43,361 bases of DNA from an uncultured Streptococcus sp. (GCA_934196125.1 CAKPVT010000012.1:1-43361), one strand, 5' to 3'. Counted from the stretch's first letter, positions 1 through 9,315 are shown. A program made the numbers and translations. Notes: generated by a model not told the origin, from the sequence alone.

Positions 1-12
1 GGACATATAAAA

Positions 13-70
13 ACTCCCCTTATAGTTTCTAGTGAATTTTTGTTTTTTCACTGTCTACTATATGGGGAGT
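13..70 (-). terminator. Probable terminator after phoU
   Basis: Near-perfect 13-bp inverted repeat (13-25 with 58-70, one mismatch; ACTCCCC against GGGGAGT), enclosing a second 6-bp stem (31-36 with 47-52). On the minus strand it is followed by TTTTATATG. It lies just downstream of phoU and would end the pst operon transcript. Confidence 0.6.
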
Positions 71-96
71 ATATCACCTTCTCTTTGTCTCTCGTA

Positions 97-750
97 TTAC
101 ATCTCAATGATTTTACCGGTTTTAAGGTAAACAACCCATTCACAAATATTACGAGCGTAGTCACCAATACGTTCTAAGTAAGTGATAACTTGTAGATATT
201 CTTTTCCGGCAAAAACGGTGTCAGGTTGTTGGCGGATTGACTCAACAGCCATATTTTGAATGTCACGGAAATAGTTATCAATCACTTCGTCTGATGCGGC
301 TACTTCGTAAGCACGTTCTTCATCTCCTGTGATATAAACCTCCAAAGCTTCTTCTACCATGTCGCGCACAGCTTTACCCATTTTTTTGATTTCTGCTTCG
401 ACTTCTGGTAAACATTCTTCGCCTTTTACACGGATGGTTGCTTTAGCGATTGAAGCTGCGTGGTCACCCATGTGTTCAACATCGCTTGAAGCTTTTAAAA
501 CTGTAATAACAGTACGTAAATCTTGAGAAACTGGTTGTTGCAATGCAATGATTTCAAGTGATTTTTTCTCTAATTTTGTTTCGAAATTATTGACAATTTC
601 ATCGCCTTCGATAACTTCTTTAGCTAATTCACGATCATGGCTGATGAATGCTCGAACGGTCTTATTGATTTGTGAAAGGACTTCAGTCCCCATTGCGTAA
701 AATTGATTGTGTAATTTTTCTAATTCGTCGTCAAATTTTGACCTTAACAT
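97..750 (-). CDS. phoU: Phosphate transport regulator PhoU
   Basis: 217-residue protein of full family length. It has two PhoU three-helix repeats (about residues 15-105 and 115-205), each with the acidic metal-binding signature: DVEHMGDHA in the first and YLERIGDYARN in the second. PhoU is a peripheral cytoplasmic protein that restrains the PstSCAB phosphate transporter and phosphate signalling when phosphate is plentiful (family knowledge). It is the last gene of the pst operon, 30 bp after the second pstB, and is followed by a hairpin terminator. Confidence 0.95.
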   Translation of the reverse strand: MLRSKFDDELEKLHNQFYAMGTEVLSQINKTVRAFISHDRELAKEVIEGDEIVNNFETKLEKKSLEIIALQQPVSQDLRTVITVLKASSDVEHMGDHAASIAKATIRVKGEECLPEVEAEIKKMGKAVRDMVEEALEVYITGDEERAYEVAASDEVIDNYFRDIQNMAVESIRQQPDTVFAGKEYLQVITYLERIGDYARNICEWVVYLKTGKIIEM

Positions 751-780
751 AATACCATCTCCTTTTTCAAGCTGCTAAGA

Positions 781-1539
781 CTAACCAAATTTTCCTGTAA
801 TATAATCTTCTGTTTCTTTTCGTTTAGGATCCATGAACATTTCATGTGTTTTTCCATATTCGATAAGGTCACCACCGAGGAAAAATCCTGTTCGGTCTGA
901 AATACGTGAAGCTTGTTGCATTGAACGTGTTACGATAAGCATTGTATATTTATCTTTCAAACCATAAAGTGTATCTTCTACTTTACCTGCTGAAATTGGA
1001 TCAAGTGCTGATGTTGGTTCATCTAATAAAATGATTTTAGGACTTGTTGCTAAAACACGAGCTACACACACACGTTGTTGCTGACCACCTGATAAGCCAA
1101 GCGCAGAATCGTGCAATCTATCCTTAACTTCGTCCCAGATAGAGGCACCGATAAGTGATGATTCGACAGCTTCATCAAGAACTTGCTTATCTTTAATTCC
1201 TTTCAAACGTAAACCGTAAACGACATTTTCATAGATTGACATCGGAAATGGATTAGGTTGTTGGAAAACCATGCCGATTTCTTTGCGAAGTTCAACCGTA
1301 TCTGTTCGTGGGCTATAAATATTATGACCGTTATAAGTGATTGAACCTGTTAATGTTACTTCAGGATTAAGGTCACCCATGCGGTTAATCGACCGCAAAA
1401 GTGTTGATTTTCCTGAACCAGAAGGTCCGATTAAGGCTGTGATTTCATTAGGATAGAAATCCATAGACACATTATTTAAAGCTTTTTTCTTATTATAGTA
1501 GACAGATAAGTCACTCACTCTTAAAATAGGTTCTGTCAT
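781..1539 (-). CDS. pstB: Phosphate ABC transporter ATPase PstB (copy with altered H-loop)
   Basis: 252-residue ABC ATPase. Walker A GPSGSGKST is at residues 38-46, the signature LSGGQ at 149-153 and Walker B IILLDEP at 169-175. The usual switch histidine after Walker B is replaced by arginine (VTRSMQQA, R205), whereas the neighbouring paralogue has VTHNMQQA. Two adjacent pstB genes are normal in streptococci, and the pair may work as a heterodimer with one weakened ATP site (inference). It lies 11 bp downstream of the other pstB and upstream of phoU. Confidence 0.93.
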   Translation of the reverse strand: MTEPILRVSDLSVYYNKKKALNNVSMDFYPNEITALIGPSGSGKSTLLRSINRMGDLNPEVTLTGSITYNGHNIYSPRTDTVELRKEIGMVFQQPNPFPMSIYENVVYGLRLKGIKDKQVLDEAVESSLIGASIWDEVKDRLHDSALGLSGGQQQRVCVARVLATSPKIILLDEPTSALDPISAGKVEDTLYGLKDKYTMLIVTRSMQQASRISDRTGFFLGGDLIEYGKTHEMFMDPKRKETEDYITGKFG

Positions 1540-1550
1540 GTCTTTCCTTT

Positions 1551-2354
1551 CTAACCAAAATGTCCAGACACATAATCACTAGTAGATTGCAATTTCGCAT
1601 TTTGGAAGATGTTGTTCGTTTTATCGTACTCAATCAAATCTCCCAAATAGAAGAATGCTGTGTAATCACTAGCACGAGCTGCTTGTTGCATATTGTGCGT
1701 TACGATGATAATGGTATAATCTTTCTTCAATTCAAACATGGTATCTTCCAACTGCATTGTAGCAACTGGGTCCAAAGCTGACGCTGGTTCATCCATTAGA
1801 AGAATGTCAGGTTTAACAGCAATGGCTCGCGCGATACACAAACGTTGCTGCTGACCGCCTGAAAGCGTTAAGGCTGATTTATGCAAATCATCTTTCACTT
1901 GATCCCAAAGTGCAGCTTGTTTTAAAGAGGTTTCAACAATTTCATCTAAGAATTGTTTGTCTTTCACACCTGCTCGTTCATAGGCAAATGTGATATTTTT
2001 ATAAATAGATTTTGCAAATGGGTTGGGACGTTGGAAAACCATACCAATGTGTTTACGCATTTCATAAACATTGATATTTTTGGCGTTAACGTCAATACCT
2101 TCATATAAAATTTCACCCGTTACTTTGGCAATATCAATAGTGTCATTCATTCGATTCAAACTACGAAGAAATGTCGATTTGCCACATCCAGATGGACCAA
2201 TAAGGGCAGTGATTTTATTTTTTTCAAACTGCATATCAATCCCTTTGATTGCCTCTTTTTGACCATAATAAACATGAAGGTCTTTCGTTGCCAAGGCAAG
2301 CTTTTCTTCTGGAAATGTAATAATATGTCTTTCGTTCCAATTATATTCTGTCAT
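1551..2354 (-). CDS. pstB: Phosphate ABC transporter ATPase PstB (canonical copy)
   Basis: 267-residue ABC ATPase. Walker A GPSGCGKST is at residues 53-61, LSGGQ at about 164-168, Walker B ILLMDEP at about 184-190, and the switch histidine is intact (H220 in VTHNMQQA). It energises phosphate import through PstC/PstA at the membrane. It has about 18 more N-terminal residues than the neighbouring copy. The gene follows pstA by 10 bp, and both pstB genes belong to the same operon. Confidence 0.95.
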   Translation of the reverse strand: MTEYNWNERHIITFPEEKLALATKDLHVYYGQKEAIKGIDMQFEKNKITALIGPSGCGKSTFLRSLNRMNDTIDIAKVTGEILYEGIDVNAKNINVYEMRKHIGMVFQRPNPFAKSIYKNITFAYERAGVKDKQFLDEIVETSLKQAALWDQVKDDLHKSALTLSGGQQQRLCIARAIAVKPDILLMDEPASALDPVATMQLEDTMFELKKDYTIIIVTHNMQQAARASDYTAFFYLGDLIEYDKTNNIFQNAKLQSTSDYVSGHFG

Positions 2355-2364
2355 TTCTTCTCCT

Positions 2365-3252
2365 TTAGTTTGCTGACGTTAATTTCGCATGAAGTTTCTT
2401 ACCGATATAACGAGCTGATAGGTTGAAAATGAGGATGAAACCCAAGAGAACTGCAGCGCTTCCTTGTGAAACTTGTGTTGCATCAGGAATAGTGCCTTCA
2501 CTATTGACTTTCCAAATGTGAACAGCGAGCGTTTCAGCTTGACGGAAGATAGAAATCGGACTTGTCACACTAAGTGGGTTCCAATTTGACCAATCAAGAG
2601 CTGGCGCAGATTGCCCCGCTGTGTAAATGAGCGCTGCTGCTTCACCAAAGATACGTCCTGAAGCAAGCACAATGCCAGTAACAATACTTGGCAAAGCTTC
2701 TGGTACAACAACGTGAACAACTGTTTCCCAACGTGATAAACCAAGTGCAAGCCCTGCTTCACGTTGCGTATGGTGAACATTACGAAGACCATCTTCAACA
2801 TTACGTGTCATTTGTGGCAGATTAAATACGGTTAAGGCAAGGGCACCAGAGATAATTGAGAAACCGTATTGAAATTGAACAACAAAAATAAGGTAACCAA
2901 ACAATCCAACAACAACTGATGGTAGAGATGATAGAATTTCAATACAAGTTCTAATGAAATTCGTAAAACGCCCTTTTTTAGCGTATTCAGATAAGTAAAT
3001 TCCTGCTCCCATTGATAGCGGAATTGAAATAATCAATGTAACCACTAAAAGAAAGAGAGAATTGTACAGCTGAATACCAATACCACCGCCAGCTTGATAA
3101 GATGATGATTTTCCTGTCAAGAAAGACCAGCTAACGTGTGGTAAACCATTAACCAAGATATAAAGTAGCAAAGATGCCAAAATTGCAACAATAATTCCAG
3201 CAATTGTATAGAGAACTCCTGTTGCTAATTTATCAATTTTTTTAGCGTGCAT
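2365..3252 (-). CDS. pstA: Phosphate ABC transporter permease PstA
   Basis: 295-residue integral membrane protein. It has an N-terminal TM near residues 15-37 and a MetI-type permease domain, with the EAA-like coupling loop around HHTQREAGLALGLSRWETV. In the family it pairs with PstC to form the phosphate channel. The start overlaps the end of pstC by 11 bp, suggesting translational coupling. PstA rather than PstC is assigned from its position (third after pstS) and its C-terminal sequence. Confidence 0.94.
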   Translation of the reverse strand: MHAKKIDKLATGVLYTIAGIIVAILASLLLYILVNGLPHVSWSFLTGKSSSYQAGGGIGIQLYNSLFLLVVTLIISIPLSMGAGIYLSEYAKKGRFTNFIRTCIEILSSLPSVVVGLFGYLIFVVQFQYGFSIISGALALTVFNLPQMTRNVEDGLRNVHHTQREAGLALGLSRWETVVHVVVPEALPSIVTGIVLASGRIFGEAAALIYTAGQSAPALDWSNWNPLSVTSPISIFRQAETLAVHIWKVNSEGTIPDATQVSQGSAAVLLGFILIFNLSARYIGKKLHAKLTSAN

Positions 3253-4159
3253 AATTTCTCTTTCTTTCTCTTGTAATAAATTTCACGAGCATATTAAATC
3301 CTAAACTCATAATGAGCAAGACTAAAGCTAGTGACCAAAGAACATTATTTTGGACAGTTCCCATAACTGTGTTGCCAATTCCCATTGTCAACACAGAGGT
3401 CAAGGTCGCTGCTGGTGTTGTTAATGATGTAGGAACAACGGCTGAGTTTCCGACAACCATTTGAATGGCTAAGGCTTCACCAAAAGCACGAGCCATACCA
3501 AAAATCACCGCTGTAAAAATCCCAGGTCGAGCTGCATTCAAGATAACACGCCAGATTGTTTGCCAACGAGTAGCCCCCATAGCAAGGCTGGCTTCTTTAT
3601 AATGTCTTGGGACTGCTTTCAAACTATCCACCGTCATAAAGGTAACTGTCGGTAGAATCATGACAAAAAGAACACAGACACCTGATAAAATGCCAAAACC
3701 TGTTCCACCAAAAATCGAACGAACAAATGGTACGATAACTTGCAGACCAATAAAACCATAAACAACAGAAGGGATTCCTGTCAATAATTCGATAGCTGGT
3801 TGCAAAATCTTAGCACCGTATTTTGGTGATACTTCTGTCATAAATACCGCTGCTCCAATAGCAACCGGAGTCGCAATTAAAGCAGATAGAATAGTTACAA
3901 TAAATGACCCCAAAATCATTGGTAGAGCTCCAAAAGAGCCTGAACTTGGATCCCATTTACTTCCAAAAAGGAGTGTTAGCGGGTGGACACCATCAACAAA
4001 GAAGGTAGACAATCCTTTTTGCGCAACGAAAATTAAAATCATTGCAACGATAAAAACAATTAGTACCAAACAGAAAAGGGTTAACCCTTTCCCGAATTTT
4101 TCTAATCGAGAATTTTTTGAAGGTGAGGTTAATTGTTTCTCAAGTTTTTGATTTCTCAT
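3242..4159 (-). CDS. pstC: Phosphate ABC transporter permease PstC
   Basis: 305-residue membrane protein with a basic N-terminus, a first TM at about residues 27-49 and a MetI-like permease core. The coupling loop reads PRHYKEASLAMGATRWQT. It is the first permease gene after pstS, 9 bp downstream of it, and it overlaps pstA by 11 bp. It forms the PstCA channel. Confidence 0.94.
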   Translation of the reverse strand: MRNQKLEKQLTSPSKNSRLEKFGKGLTLFCLVLIVFIVAMILIFVAQKGLSTFFVDGVHPLTLLFGSKWDPSSGSFGALPMILGSFIVTILSALIATPVAIGAAVFMTEVSPKYGAKILQPAIELLTGIPSVVYGFIGLQVIVPFVRSIFGGTGFGILSGVCVLFVMILPTVTFMTVDSLKAVPRHYKEASLAMGATRWQTIWRVILNAARPGIFTAVIFGMARAFGEALAIQMVVGNSAVVPTSLTTPAATLTSVLTMGIGNTVMGTVQNNVLWSLALVLLIMSLGFNMLVKFITRERKRNYAR

Positions 4160-4168
4160 AACGTCTCC

Positions 4169-5035
4169 TTATTTTTCAGTTACTGTGCCATCAGCTGACT
4201 TAGTAACTTGCATATCATTGACTGAAATATACCCCATTTGTTCAACAATGCCTTTTTGAACTTCATCGCTCATGACATAATCCAAAAATTCTTTTGTCAA
4301 GCCTGTCGGCTCACCTTTAGTGTACATATGTTCATATGACCAAAGTGGCCAATTATTTGTTGTTACATTTTCAGCAGTTGGCTCATAACCATTTAGACTG
4401 ATTGTTTTCACAGAATCATCAACATAGGCAAAAGCAAGATATGAAATCGCACCTGGAGTCTGTGATACGATAGATTTCACCATACCATTTGAATCCTGCT
4501 CTTGGCTTTGAACGGCTGACTCACCATTCATAATAACACTATCAAATGTTGCACGTGATCCTGAGCTTGCTGCTCGGTTAATAATTGAAATTTCCAAATC
4601 TTGACCGCCAACTTCTTTCCAGTTTGTAATTTCACCTGTAAAAATCTTTCGAAGTTGTTCTGTCGTTAAATTATCAACTTTGACATTATCGTTAATAATA
4701 ACAGCAAGTCCAGCTACCGCTACTTGATGATCAACCAATTGGTCAGCATCGATACCGTCTTTTTCTTCAGCAAAAACATCACTATTCCCAATTTGGACTG
4801 CTCCTGATTGAACTTGAGAAAGTCCTGTACCAGATCCTCCACCTTGAACATTAACTGTTTTTCCAATATTGGCTGTTCCAAATTCATCAGCTGCAGCTTC
4901 AACAAGAGGCTGAAGCGCTGTTGAACCAACGCTGGTAATTGATTGACCTTTATCAATCCAACTAGCACAACCTGACAAAATGATAGAAACTGAGGTAATT
5001 AGCAGTAAGAAGCTAAGTTTTTTGATTTTTTTCAT
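4169..5035 (-). CDS. pstS: Phosphate-binding lipoprotein PstS
   Basis: 288-residue lipoprotein. The signal peptide ends in the lipobox LSGC (Cys23), followed by a periplasmic-type binding fold with the phosphate-loop-like stretches SVGSTALQPL and NRAASSGSRATF. It captures inorganic phosphate outside the cell and passes it to PstCA. It is the first gene of the pst operon, with the SD AGGA 8-9 nt before ATG and a good promoter upstream (5106-5135). Confidence 0.96.
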   Translation of the reverse strand: MKKIKKLSFLLLITSVSIILSGCASWIDKGQSITSVGSTALQPLVEAAADEFGTANIGKTVNVQGGGSGTGLSQVQSGAVQIGNSDVFAEEKDGIDADQLVDHQVAVAGLAVIINDNVKVDNLTTEQLRKIFTGEITNWKEVGGQDLEISIINRAASSGSRATFDSVIMNGESAVQSQEQDSNGMVKSIVSQTPGAISYLAFAYVDDSVKTISLNGYEPTAENVTTNNWPLWSYEHMYTKGEPTGLTKEFLDYVMSDEVQKGIVEQMGYISVNDMQVTKSADGTVTEK

Positions 5036-5105
5036 TTGTGATTCCTACTTAATCTTGAAAATAAAAAGTAATTTACATGAAGTGTTACAAATACCTCACA
5101 AAGAA

Positions 5106-5135
5106 ATAGTAACATATCAAACAGGCATTTGCAAA
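5106..5135 (-). promoter_or_regulatory. Candidate pstS promoter
   Basis: On the minus strand, -35 TTTGCA (5130-5135) and -10 TACTAT (5106-5111) are separated by 18 bp, and an extended TGT precedes the -10. It lies about 70 bp upstream of the pstS start. The 142-bp gap also holds TTAA/GTAA-rich repeats that could be a response-regulator site, but I cannot define a Pho box. Confidence 0.45.
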
Positions 5136-5177
5136 GTGCTTTTCTTCCTATTTAACACAAATTGTATCTGTAACAGT

Positions 5178-6491
5178 TTACGAATAAAAACGCAGTCCCT
5201 TAGGGAAGTAATTTTTCAGAATATTTCCAGTAATTTTGGCAAAGCCTATGCCATTATCATTTATCGACACCAGATACCAGCCGTTTTGAATTGGCTCTTC
5301 TAATTTGACAATATTTCCAGATGCATAAACTTTGAACTGTTCTATATCAATTTTCACGAACTGTTCTACGTCATCAGGTGATAATGAAAGCCCCAAAGCA
5401 AACGAAGGTTCAAATCGATTTTTCTTAAAGCTTCCCAAATGAAGCCCATTACGTGCGATTTTTAGTTTTCCTAAGTCTGGCAAACCTTCCGGCAATAGAT
5501 AAAGATTATCTCCAAAAGTTTGTAAGATTCCTGCTAAATCAACTTTGATATGTTGCTTTGCGAAATCTTGCCAAAGTTTTAATTGAGCCTTGGTAAGGTT
5601 AGATTTTACAACAGGCTTAACAGAAAGTGTTTCTGCTGTTCTTGTATCACGTAGTTTTGCAACAAATTGCCCTTCTCCTTTAAAATGATGTGGGTACATG
5701 CGCGCAACTTGTGGCAGATTTATCCCTTCCACCATGCCATTTATTTTTTCAATATCAACAAGTTCCAGATAATCATACTTGTCTAAAAGCCACTTAACCA
5801 CTCCTTCGTTTTCTTCTGGCGACCAAGTGCATGTTGAATAAACAAGCGTTCCACCAGTGGCTAACATTTTCATAGCTTCTTCTAAAATTTCTTTTTGAAG
5901 CGTAACACATTCTGCAGGATAGCCCTCATGCCAATATTGCGTGGCTGCAGGGTCTTTACGAAACATTCCCTCACCTGAACACGGTCCATCAAAAACGATA
6001 AGGTCAAAATAGTATTTGAATACTTTGGCAAGTTTTTGTGAACTTTCATTAGTAACAACGACATTTCGAGCCCCCAAACGTTCAATATTTTCTACGAGAA
6101 CTTTACTACGCTTGCTAGAAATTTCATTACTGACTAAGACGCCAGTATTATTCATATAGCTAAGCAAATGCGTCGATTTACCACCTGGTGCTGCTGCTAA
6201 ATCAAGCACGCGCATATTTTCCTGTGGTGCTGCGACTTGAGCAACCATTTGTGCTGCTGGTTCCTGCGAATAAACAAGCCCTGAAACATGTTCTGGAGAC
6301 TTGCCAGAAACCTTGCCATAATACCCCCATGGTGTGTTAGGAATTGGGGTATCAAATGTCTGTTGCGCATTTTTTAGAGGATTCACACGAAATCCTGAGA
6401 TAGCTTCTTGGTCAAATGTCGCTAGAAAATCATCTGCTTCATCTCCAAGAATATTACGGTATTTTTCAATAAATTTTTCAGGTAATAACAT
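5178..6491 (-). CDS. rsmF: RsmF-like 16S rRNA (cytosine-5) methyltransferase, NOL1/NOP2/Sun family
   Basis: 437-residue SAM-dependent RNA methyltransferase. The N-terminal family region is followed by SAM motif I (LDLAAAPGGKSTHL, about residues 94-107), motif IV with the catalytic PCSG cysteine (DGPCSGEGMF) and motif VI with the second cysteine (YSTCTWSPEENE). The C-terminal extension (about 300-437) resembles the RsmF RNA-binding tail. The gene precedes pstS on the same strand, as in other streptococci. The start has no Shine-Dalgarno sequence and sits 6 nt after a -10-like box, suggesting a leaderless mRNA. Confidence 0.92.
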   Translation of the reverse strand: MLLPEKFIEKYRNILGDEADDFLATFDQEAISGFRVNPLKNAQQTFDTPIPNTPWGYYGKVSGKSPEHVSGLVYSQEPAAQMVAQVAAPQENMRVLDLAAAPGGKSTHLLSYMNNTGVLVSNEISSKRSKVLVENIERLGARNVVVTNESSQKLAKVFKYYFDLIVFDGPCSGEGMFRKDPAATQYWHEGYPAECVTLQKEILEEAMKMLATGGTLVYSTCTWSPEENEGVVKWLLDKYDYLELVDIEKINGMVEGINLPQVARMYPHHFKGEGQFVAKLRDTRTAETLSVKPVVKSNLTKAQLKLWQDFAKQHIKVDLAGILQTFGDNLYLLPEGLPDLGKLKIARNGLHLGSFKKNRFEPSFALGLSLSPDDVEQFVKIDIEQFKVYASGNIVKLEEPIQNGWYLVSINDNGIGFAKITGNILKNYFPKGLRFYS

Positions 6492-6497
6492 ACTTAT

Positions 6498-6526
6498 ATG
6501 ATAACAATTTCACATATCAATTACAA
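6498..6526 (-). promoter_or_regulatory. Candidate rsmF promoter abutting the start codon
   Basis: Minus strand: -35 TTGTAA (6521-6526), 17-bp spacer, -10 TATCAT (6498-6503). Only ATAAGT separates the -10 from the rsmF ATG, so transcription would begin at or next to the start codon. Confidence 0.4.
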
Positions 6527-6548
6527 CTATCGTGCGGCTTTTTAAAAT

Positions 6549-6575
6549 AAAGCTAAGGTTTATTGCCTTAGCTTT
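6549..6575 (-). terminator. Terminator after the broken membrane-protein gene
   Basis: Perfect 10-bp stem AAAGCTAAGG/CCTTAGCTTT with a 7-nt loop, followed on the minus strand by ATTTTAAAAAG. It lies about 70 bp after the stop of the pseudogene at 6642-7406. Confidence 0.6.
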
Positions 6576-6641
6576 GCTGTCTTATTTAGTATTAATCTAC
6601 TATCGTATAACTTGATTAAGTTGTGAAAAACTAATCCTTGC

Positions 6642-7406
6642 CTAATTGATTTCTGGGAAATGCTGTGCAACATATTCGAACATCGGTTTAAGTTCGCTGT
6701 CAGTCGTTTTTCCAATATTTTTAATTGAAATGCTTTTCTGCTTTTTATTTTCTGTAATACCGATAAGCATTGATTTTCATCCAATTGTAATAAAAGTCCG
6801 TTTGATTTTAATGACATAATGATAAAGTTGTTGAATATCATTTAAATCCATGATAGCAAAGGCACCATAGTAAGAAACTAAATGGTGTCTATAAATAATA
6901 AGTTTTAATTTATCGTTAGAATATCCTGCTATATCTTGCAAATGTTCAATCGAACCATTTAGCTCTGGATATTCTGCATAAAACTCGCTGAAAGCTTTAC
7001 TCATCTTTGCTTTGGTTACAAAACTTAGAACAATTAAAAATACTCCGATTCTACCAATAATAACTGCGACAATATAATTGACTTGTTTATCACTATTTGC
7101 AGCTGATAACGACAAGTAAGAACTATAACTAAACCACTCCCCTAAATCAATCATTGGCTCGACAATCGTTTCCATGGCACTTGAATAACTGGTAATGCCA
7201 TTGGAGTTATTATAATTGGTATCAAAATACTTAACCATCAATTGTTATGGGTGTGTTTTCACCATTAAAAACTTGATTTTTTGCCGATAAAGCTGTGACA
7301 GTATTATTTCTGTAATTAACAATAGCAGTCACTATACCGCCAGCTAAAAAATAATCCCAATCACCAAAGTGACGATACAATTTTGATAATGATTTCCTTT
7401 CATCAT
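6642..7406 (-). pseudogene. Broken gene for an unknown two-TM membrane protein
   Basis: Translating the minus strand across three frames gives a coherent protein of about 254 residues. It has a good SD (GGGAGGAT), an N-terminal hydrophobic stretch (IVTLVIGII... then LAGGIVTAIVNY), a soluble middle, a second TM (VAVIIGRIGVFLIVLSFV) and a soluble tail ending in YVAQHFPEIN. Three lesions interrupt it: a frameshift in a T6 run after GIIF, a frameshift near TIDG/VKYFDTN (extra G), and an in-frame TGA at 6777-6779 where tryptophan would fit. I do not recognise the family with confidence. All three lesions would have to be wrong for the gene to be intact. Confidence 0.75.
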
Positions 7407-7550
7407 AATCCTCCCAAATACATTTTGGAATGTGCTCCCTTATTTAGATGAATTCTAACAAATCTTTGTTTCTAATTTGATGACATAACGATTTAATTTT
7501 AATTTCAAAATTGCATAAAAGGAATTACATGCCAATCATTAACATACTAA

Positions 7551-7580
7551 AAAGCTTGAAACAATTACGTCTCAAGCTCT
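7551..7580 (-). terminator. Terminator after gor
   Basis: Minus strand AGCTTGA and TTCAAGCT form a stem with a loop of about 11 nt, followed by TTTTTAG. It lies 35 bp downstream of the gor stop codon. Confidence 0.65.
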
Positions 7581-7614
7581 AATCATGGTATTACAATATT
7601 TTCCTACATCAAAA

Positions 7615-8970
7615 CTATCTCATCGTTACAAATTCTTCTGCTCCTGTTGGGTGAATGGCTACCGTATTATCAAAATCTTCCTTAGTAGCGCTCATTTTGA
7701 TAGCAACTGAGAAGCCTTGAATCATCTCATCGACGCCATAGCCGATTCCATGCAAGCCAATGATTTTTTCATCTTTTCCAAGAGTAACTAGCTTCATCTT
7801 ACTTGGTTGACGATGACTGCCTAAAGCTGTGTACATTGGTGTGAAACTTGAGCGATAGACCTTGATTTGTTCTTCGCCAAACTCTGCAATGGCTTTTTCT
7901 TCTGAATAGCCGATTGAACCAATTGCTGGGTGACTAAAAATAACAGTCGCTACATCTTTATAATCCATTTTAGCATTTGGTTTGTCATTGAAAAGACGCT
8001 CTGACAGCTGACGACCCGCCTTGACAGCGACTGGTGTTAATTCCAATTTACCATTGACATCACCAAGAGCGTAAATGCCGTCAACTGATGTGTTTTCGTA
8101 GTCATCAGTTTTGATAAATCCTTTATCATCAAGTTCTACACCTGTCTTTTCAAGACCAAAACCAGTAACATTTGCCTTACGACCAATTGCCCAAATAAGC
8201 GTGTCAACTATATAAGTCTCACCATTTTCCAGAACCAATGTCAAACTATCATCATCATTCTTGATAACTTCTTTAGGAATCGAAAAAGTGTGTAACGTTG
8301 GACCATTTTCAGCCATAGCACCCACCAAAGTATCAATGATTTCCTTATCAAAAGTTCGTAGAGGACGCTCACGGCGAACAAAAAGGTGCGTTTTTGAACC
8401 GAGTGCGTGCAAGACACCAGCTACTTCCACGGCAATATACCCTGCACCTACTACCGCAGTACGTTTTGGCACATCATCTAACTCGAAAAAGCCGTCCGAT
8501 GCGATACCGTATTGCGCCCCAGGAATATCGGGATAAAGCGCATGACCACCAGTAGCAATTAAAATATGCGGCGCTGTGTAATACGTTCCTGCCACTTCCA
8601 CAGTATGTGCATCTACGAAGGTCGCATAATCATAGACACATTCAACACCATTATTATCAAAACCGCGTTCGTAAGAAGCATGAATACGGTCAATATAGGC
8701 TTCACGATTGGCTTTCAGAGTTTTAAAATCAAAAGAAGTTTGACCAACTTGAAAACCGTATTCACTAGCGTAGGTGTTTAGCGTTTCAGCTACCTGTGCG
8801 CCGTACCACATGACTTTTTTAGGAACACATCCTAGATTGACACAAGTTCCACCAACTTCCTTTGCTTCAAAAAGAATAACTTTTGCACCGTGCATAGCGG
8901 CACGATTAGCTGAAGCAATTCCACCAGAGCCACCACCGATAACAATGTAATCATATTGTTTTACTTCCAT
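7615..8970 (-). CDS. gor: Glutathione-disulfide reductase
   Basis: 451-residue flavin disulfide reductase of full length. The FAD site GGGSGG is at residues 12-17, the redox disulfide is in GGTCVNLGCVPKK (Cys43, Cys48), and the NAD(P)H site is near VVGAGYIAVEVAG. The C-terminal dimer-partner motif HPTGAEE contains His440 and Glu445. It reduces oxidised glutathione with NADPH in the cytoplasm, defending against oxidative stress. The gene follows the thioredoxin-like gene by 12 bp and is probably cotranscribed with it. Its own terminator follows. Confidence 0.95.
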   Translation of the reverse strand: MEVKQYDYIVIGGGSGGIASANRAAMHGAKVILFEAKEVGGTCVNLGCVPKKVMWYGAQVAETLNTYASEYGFQVGQTSFDFKTLKANREAYIDRIHASYERGFDNNGVECVYDYATFVDAHTVEVAGTYYTAPHILIATGGHALYPDIPGAQYGIASDGFFELDDVPKRTAVVGAGYIAVEVAGVLHALGSKTHLFVRRERPLRTFDKEIIDTLVGAMAENGPTLHTFSIPKEVIKNDDDSLTLVLENGETYIVDTLIWAIGRKANVTGFGLEKTGVELDDKGFIKTDDYENTSVDGIYALGDVNGKLELTPVAVKAGRQLSERLFNDKPNAKMDYKDVATVIFSHPAIGSIGYSEEKAIAEFGEEQIKVYRSSFTPMYTALGSHRQPSKMKLVTLGKDEKIIGLHGIGYGVDEMIQGFSVAIKMSATKEDFDNTVAIHPTGAEEFVTMR

Positions 8971-8982
8971 ACAGTCTCCTAA

Positions 8983-9315
8983 TCAATCCGTTATAAAATC
9001 TAAAATAGCTTCTTCTGATAAAGATGAATCGCAGATAACTTTCGCATGACCTGATTTGGCTACCAAAAGCCCTGGAACTGTTGGAACATCATAAGTTGTG
9101 CGAAGCTCTTGCGTGTCTGAATCTTGATTTTCACTATTTAAGAAATGAATAGTTAATTGATTATCTTTCACCACTTGCGTTAGTTTTGGCTCAAAACGGC
9201 GACAATATGGACAAGTCGGACGTCCGATAAAAAGAATAAAATTGTCCGCAGTTTGAAGTTGTGCATTAGCCTCCTTGGCTGAAATAGGTGTAAAATAATC
9301 TGCAAACGTTGTCAT
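8983..9315 (-). CDS. Thioredoxin-fold protein (bacteriocin transport accessory-like)
   Basis: 110-residue protein with a single thioredoxin domain and the redox motif CPYC (Cys35, Cys38), plus the cis-proline stretch DVPTVPG. No signal peptide, so it should be cytoplasmic. I chose the ATG at 9315 because SD GGAGG lies 7 nt upstream and a near-consensus promoter (9343-9371) overlaps the longer frame. Streptococcal homologues are often labelled 'bacteriocin transport accessory protein', but the pairing with gor suggests a general thiol-redox role (inference). Confidence 0.85.
   Translation of the reverse strand: MTTFADYFTPISAKEANAQLQTADNFILFIGRPTCPYCRRFEPKLTQVVKDNQLTIHFLNSENQDSDTQELRTTYDVPTVPGLLVAKSGHAKVICDSSLSEEAILDFITD

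Noticed and set aside
5036..5177. A defined Pho box upstream of pstS
   Set aside because: Several TTAA/GTAA motifs exist but none forms regular direct repeats that I could defend; only the promoter is called.
7441..7550. Promoter or small gene between gor and the broken membrane-protein gene
   Set aside because: AT-rich DNA with only a weak TTGAAA and no matching -10; no reading frame with an SD.
8261..8781. Plus-strand frames inside gor
   Set aside because: Antisense shadows with unlikely composition and no start signals.
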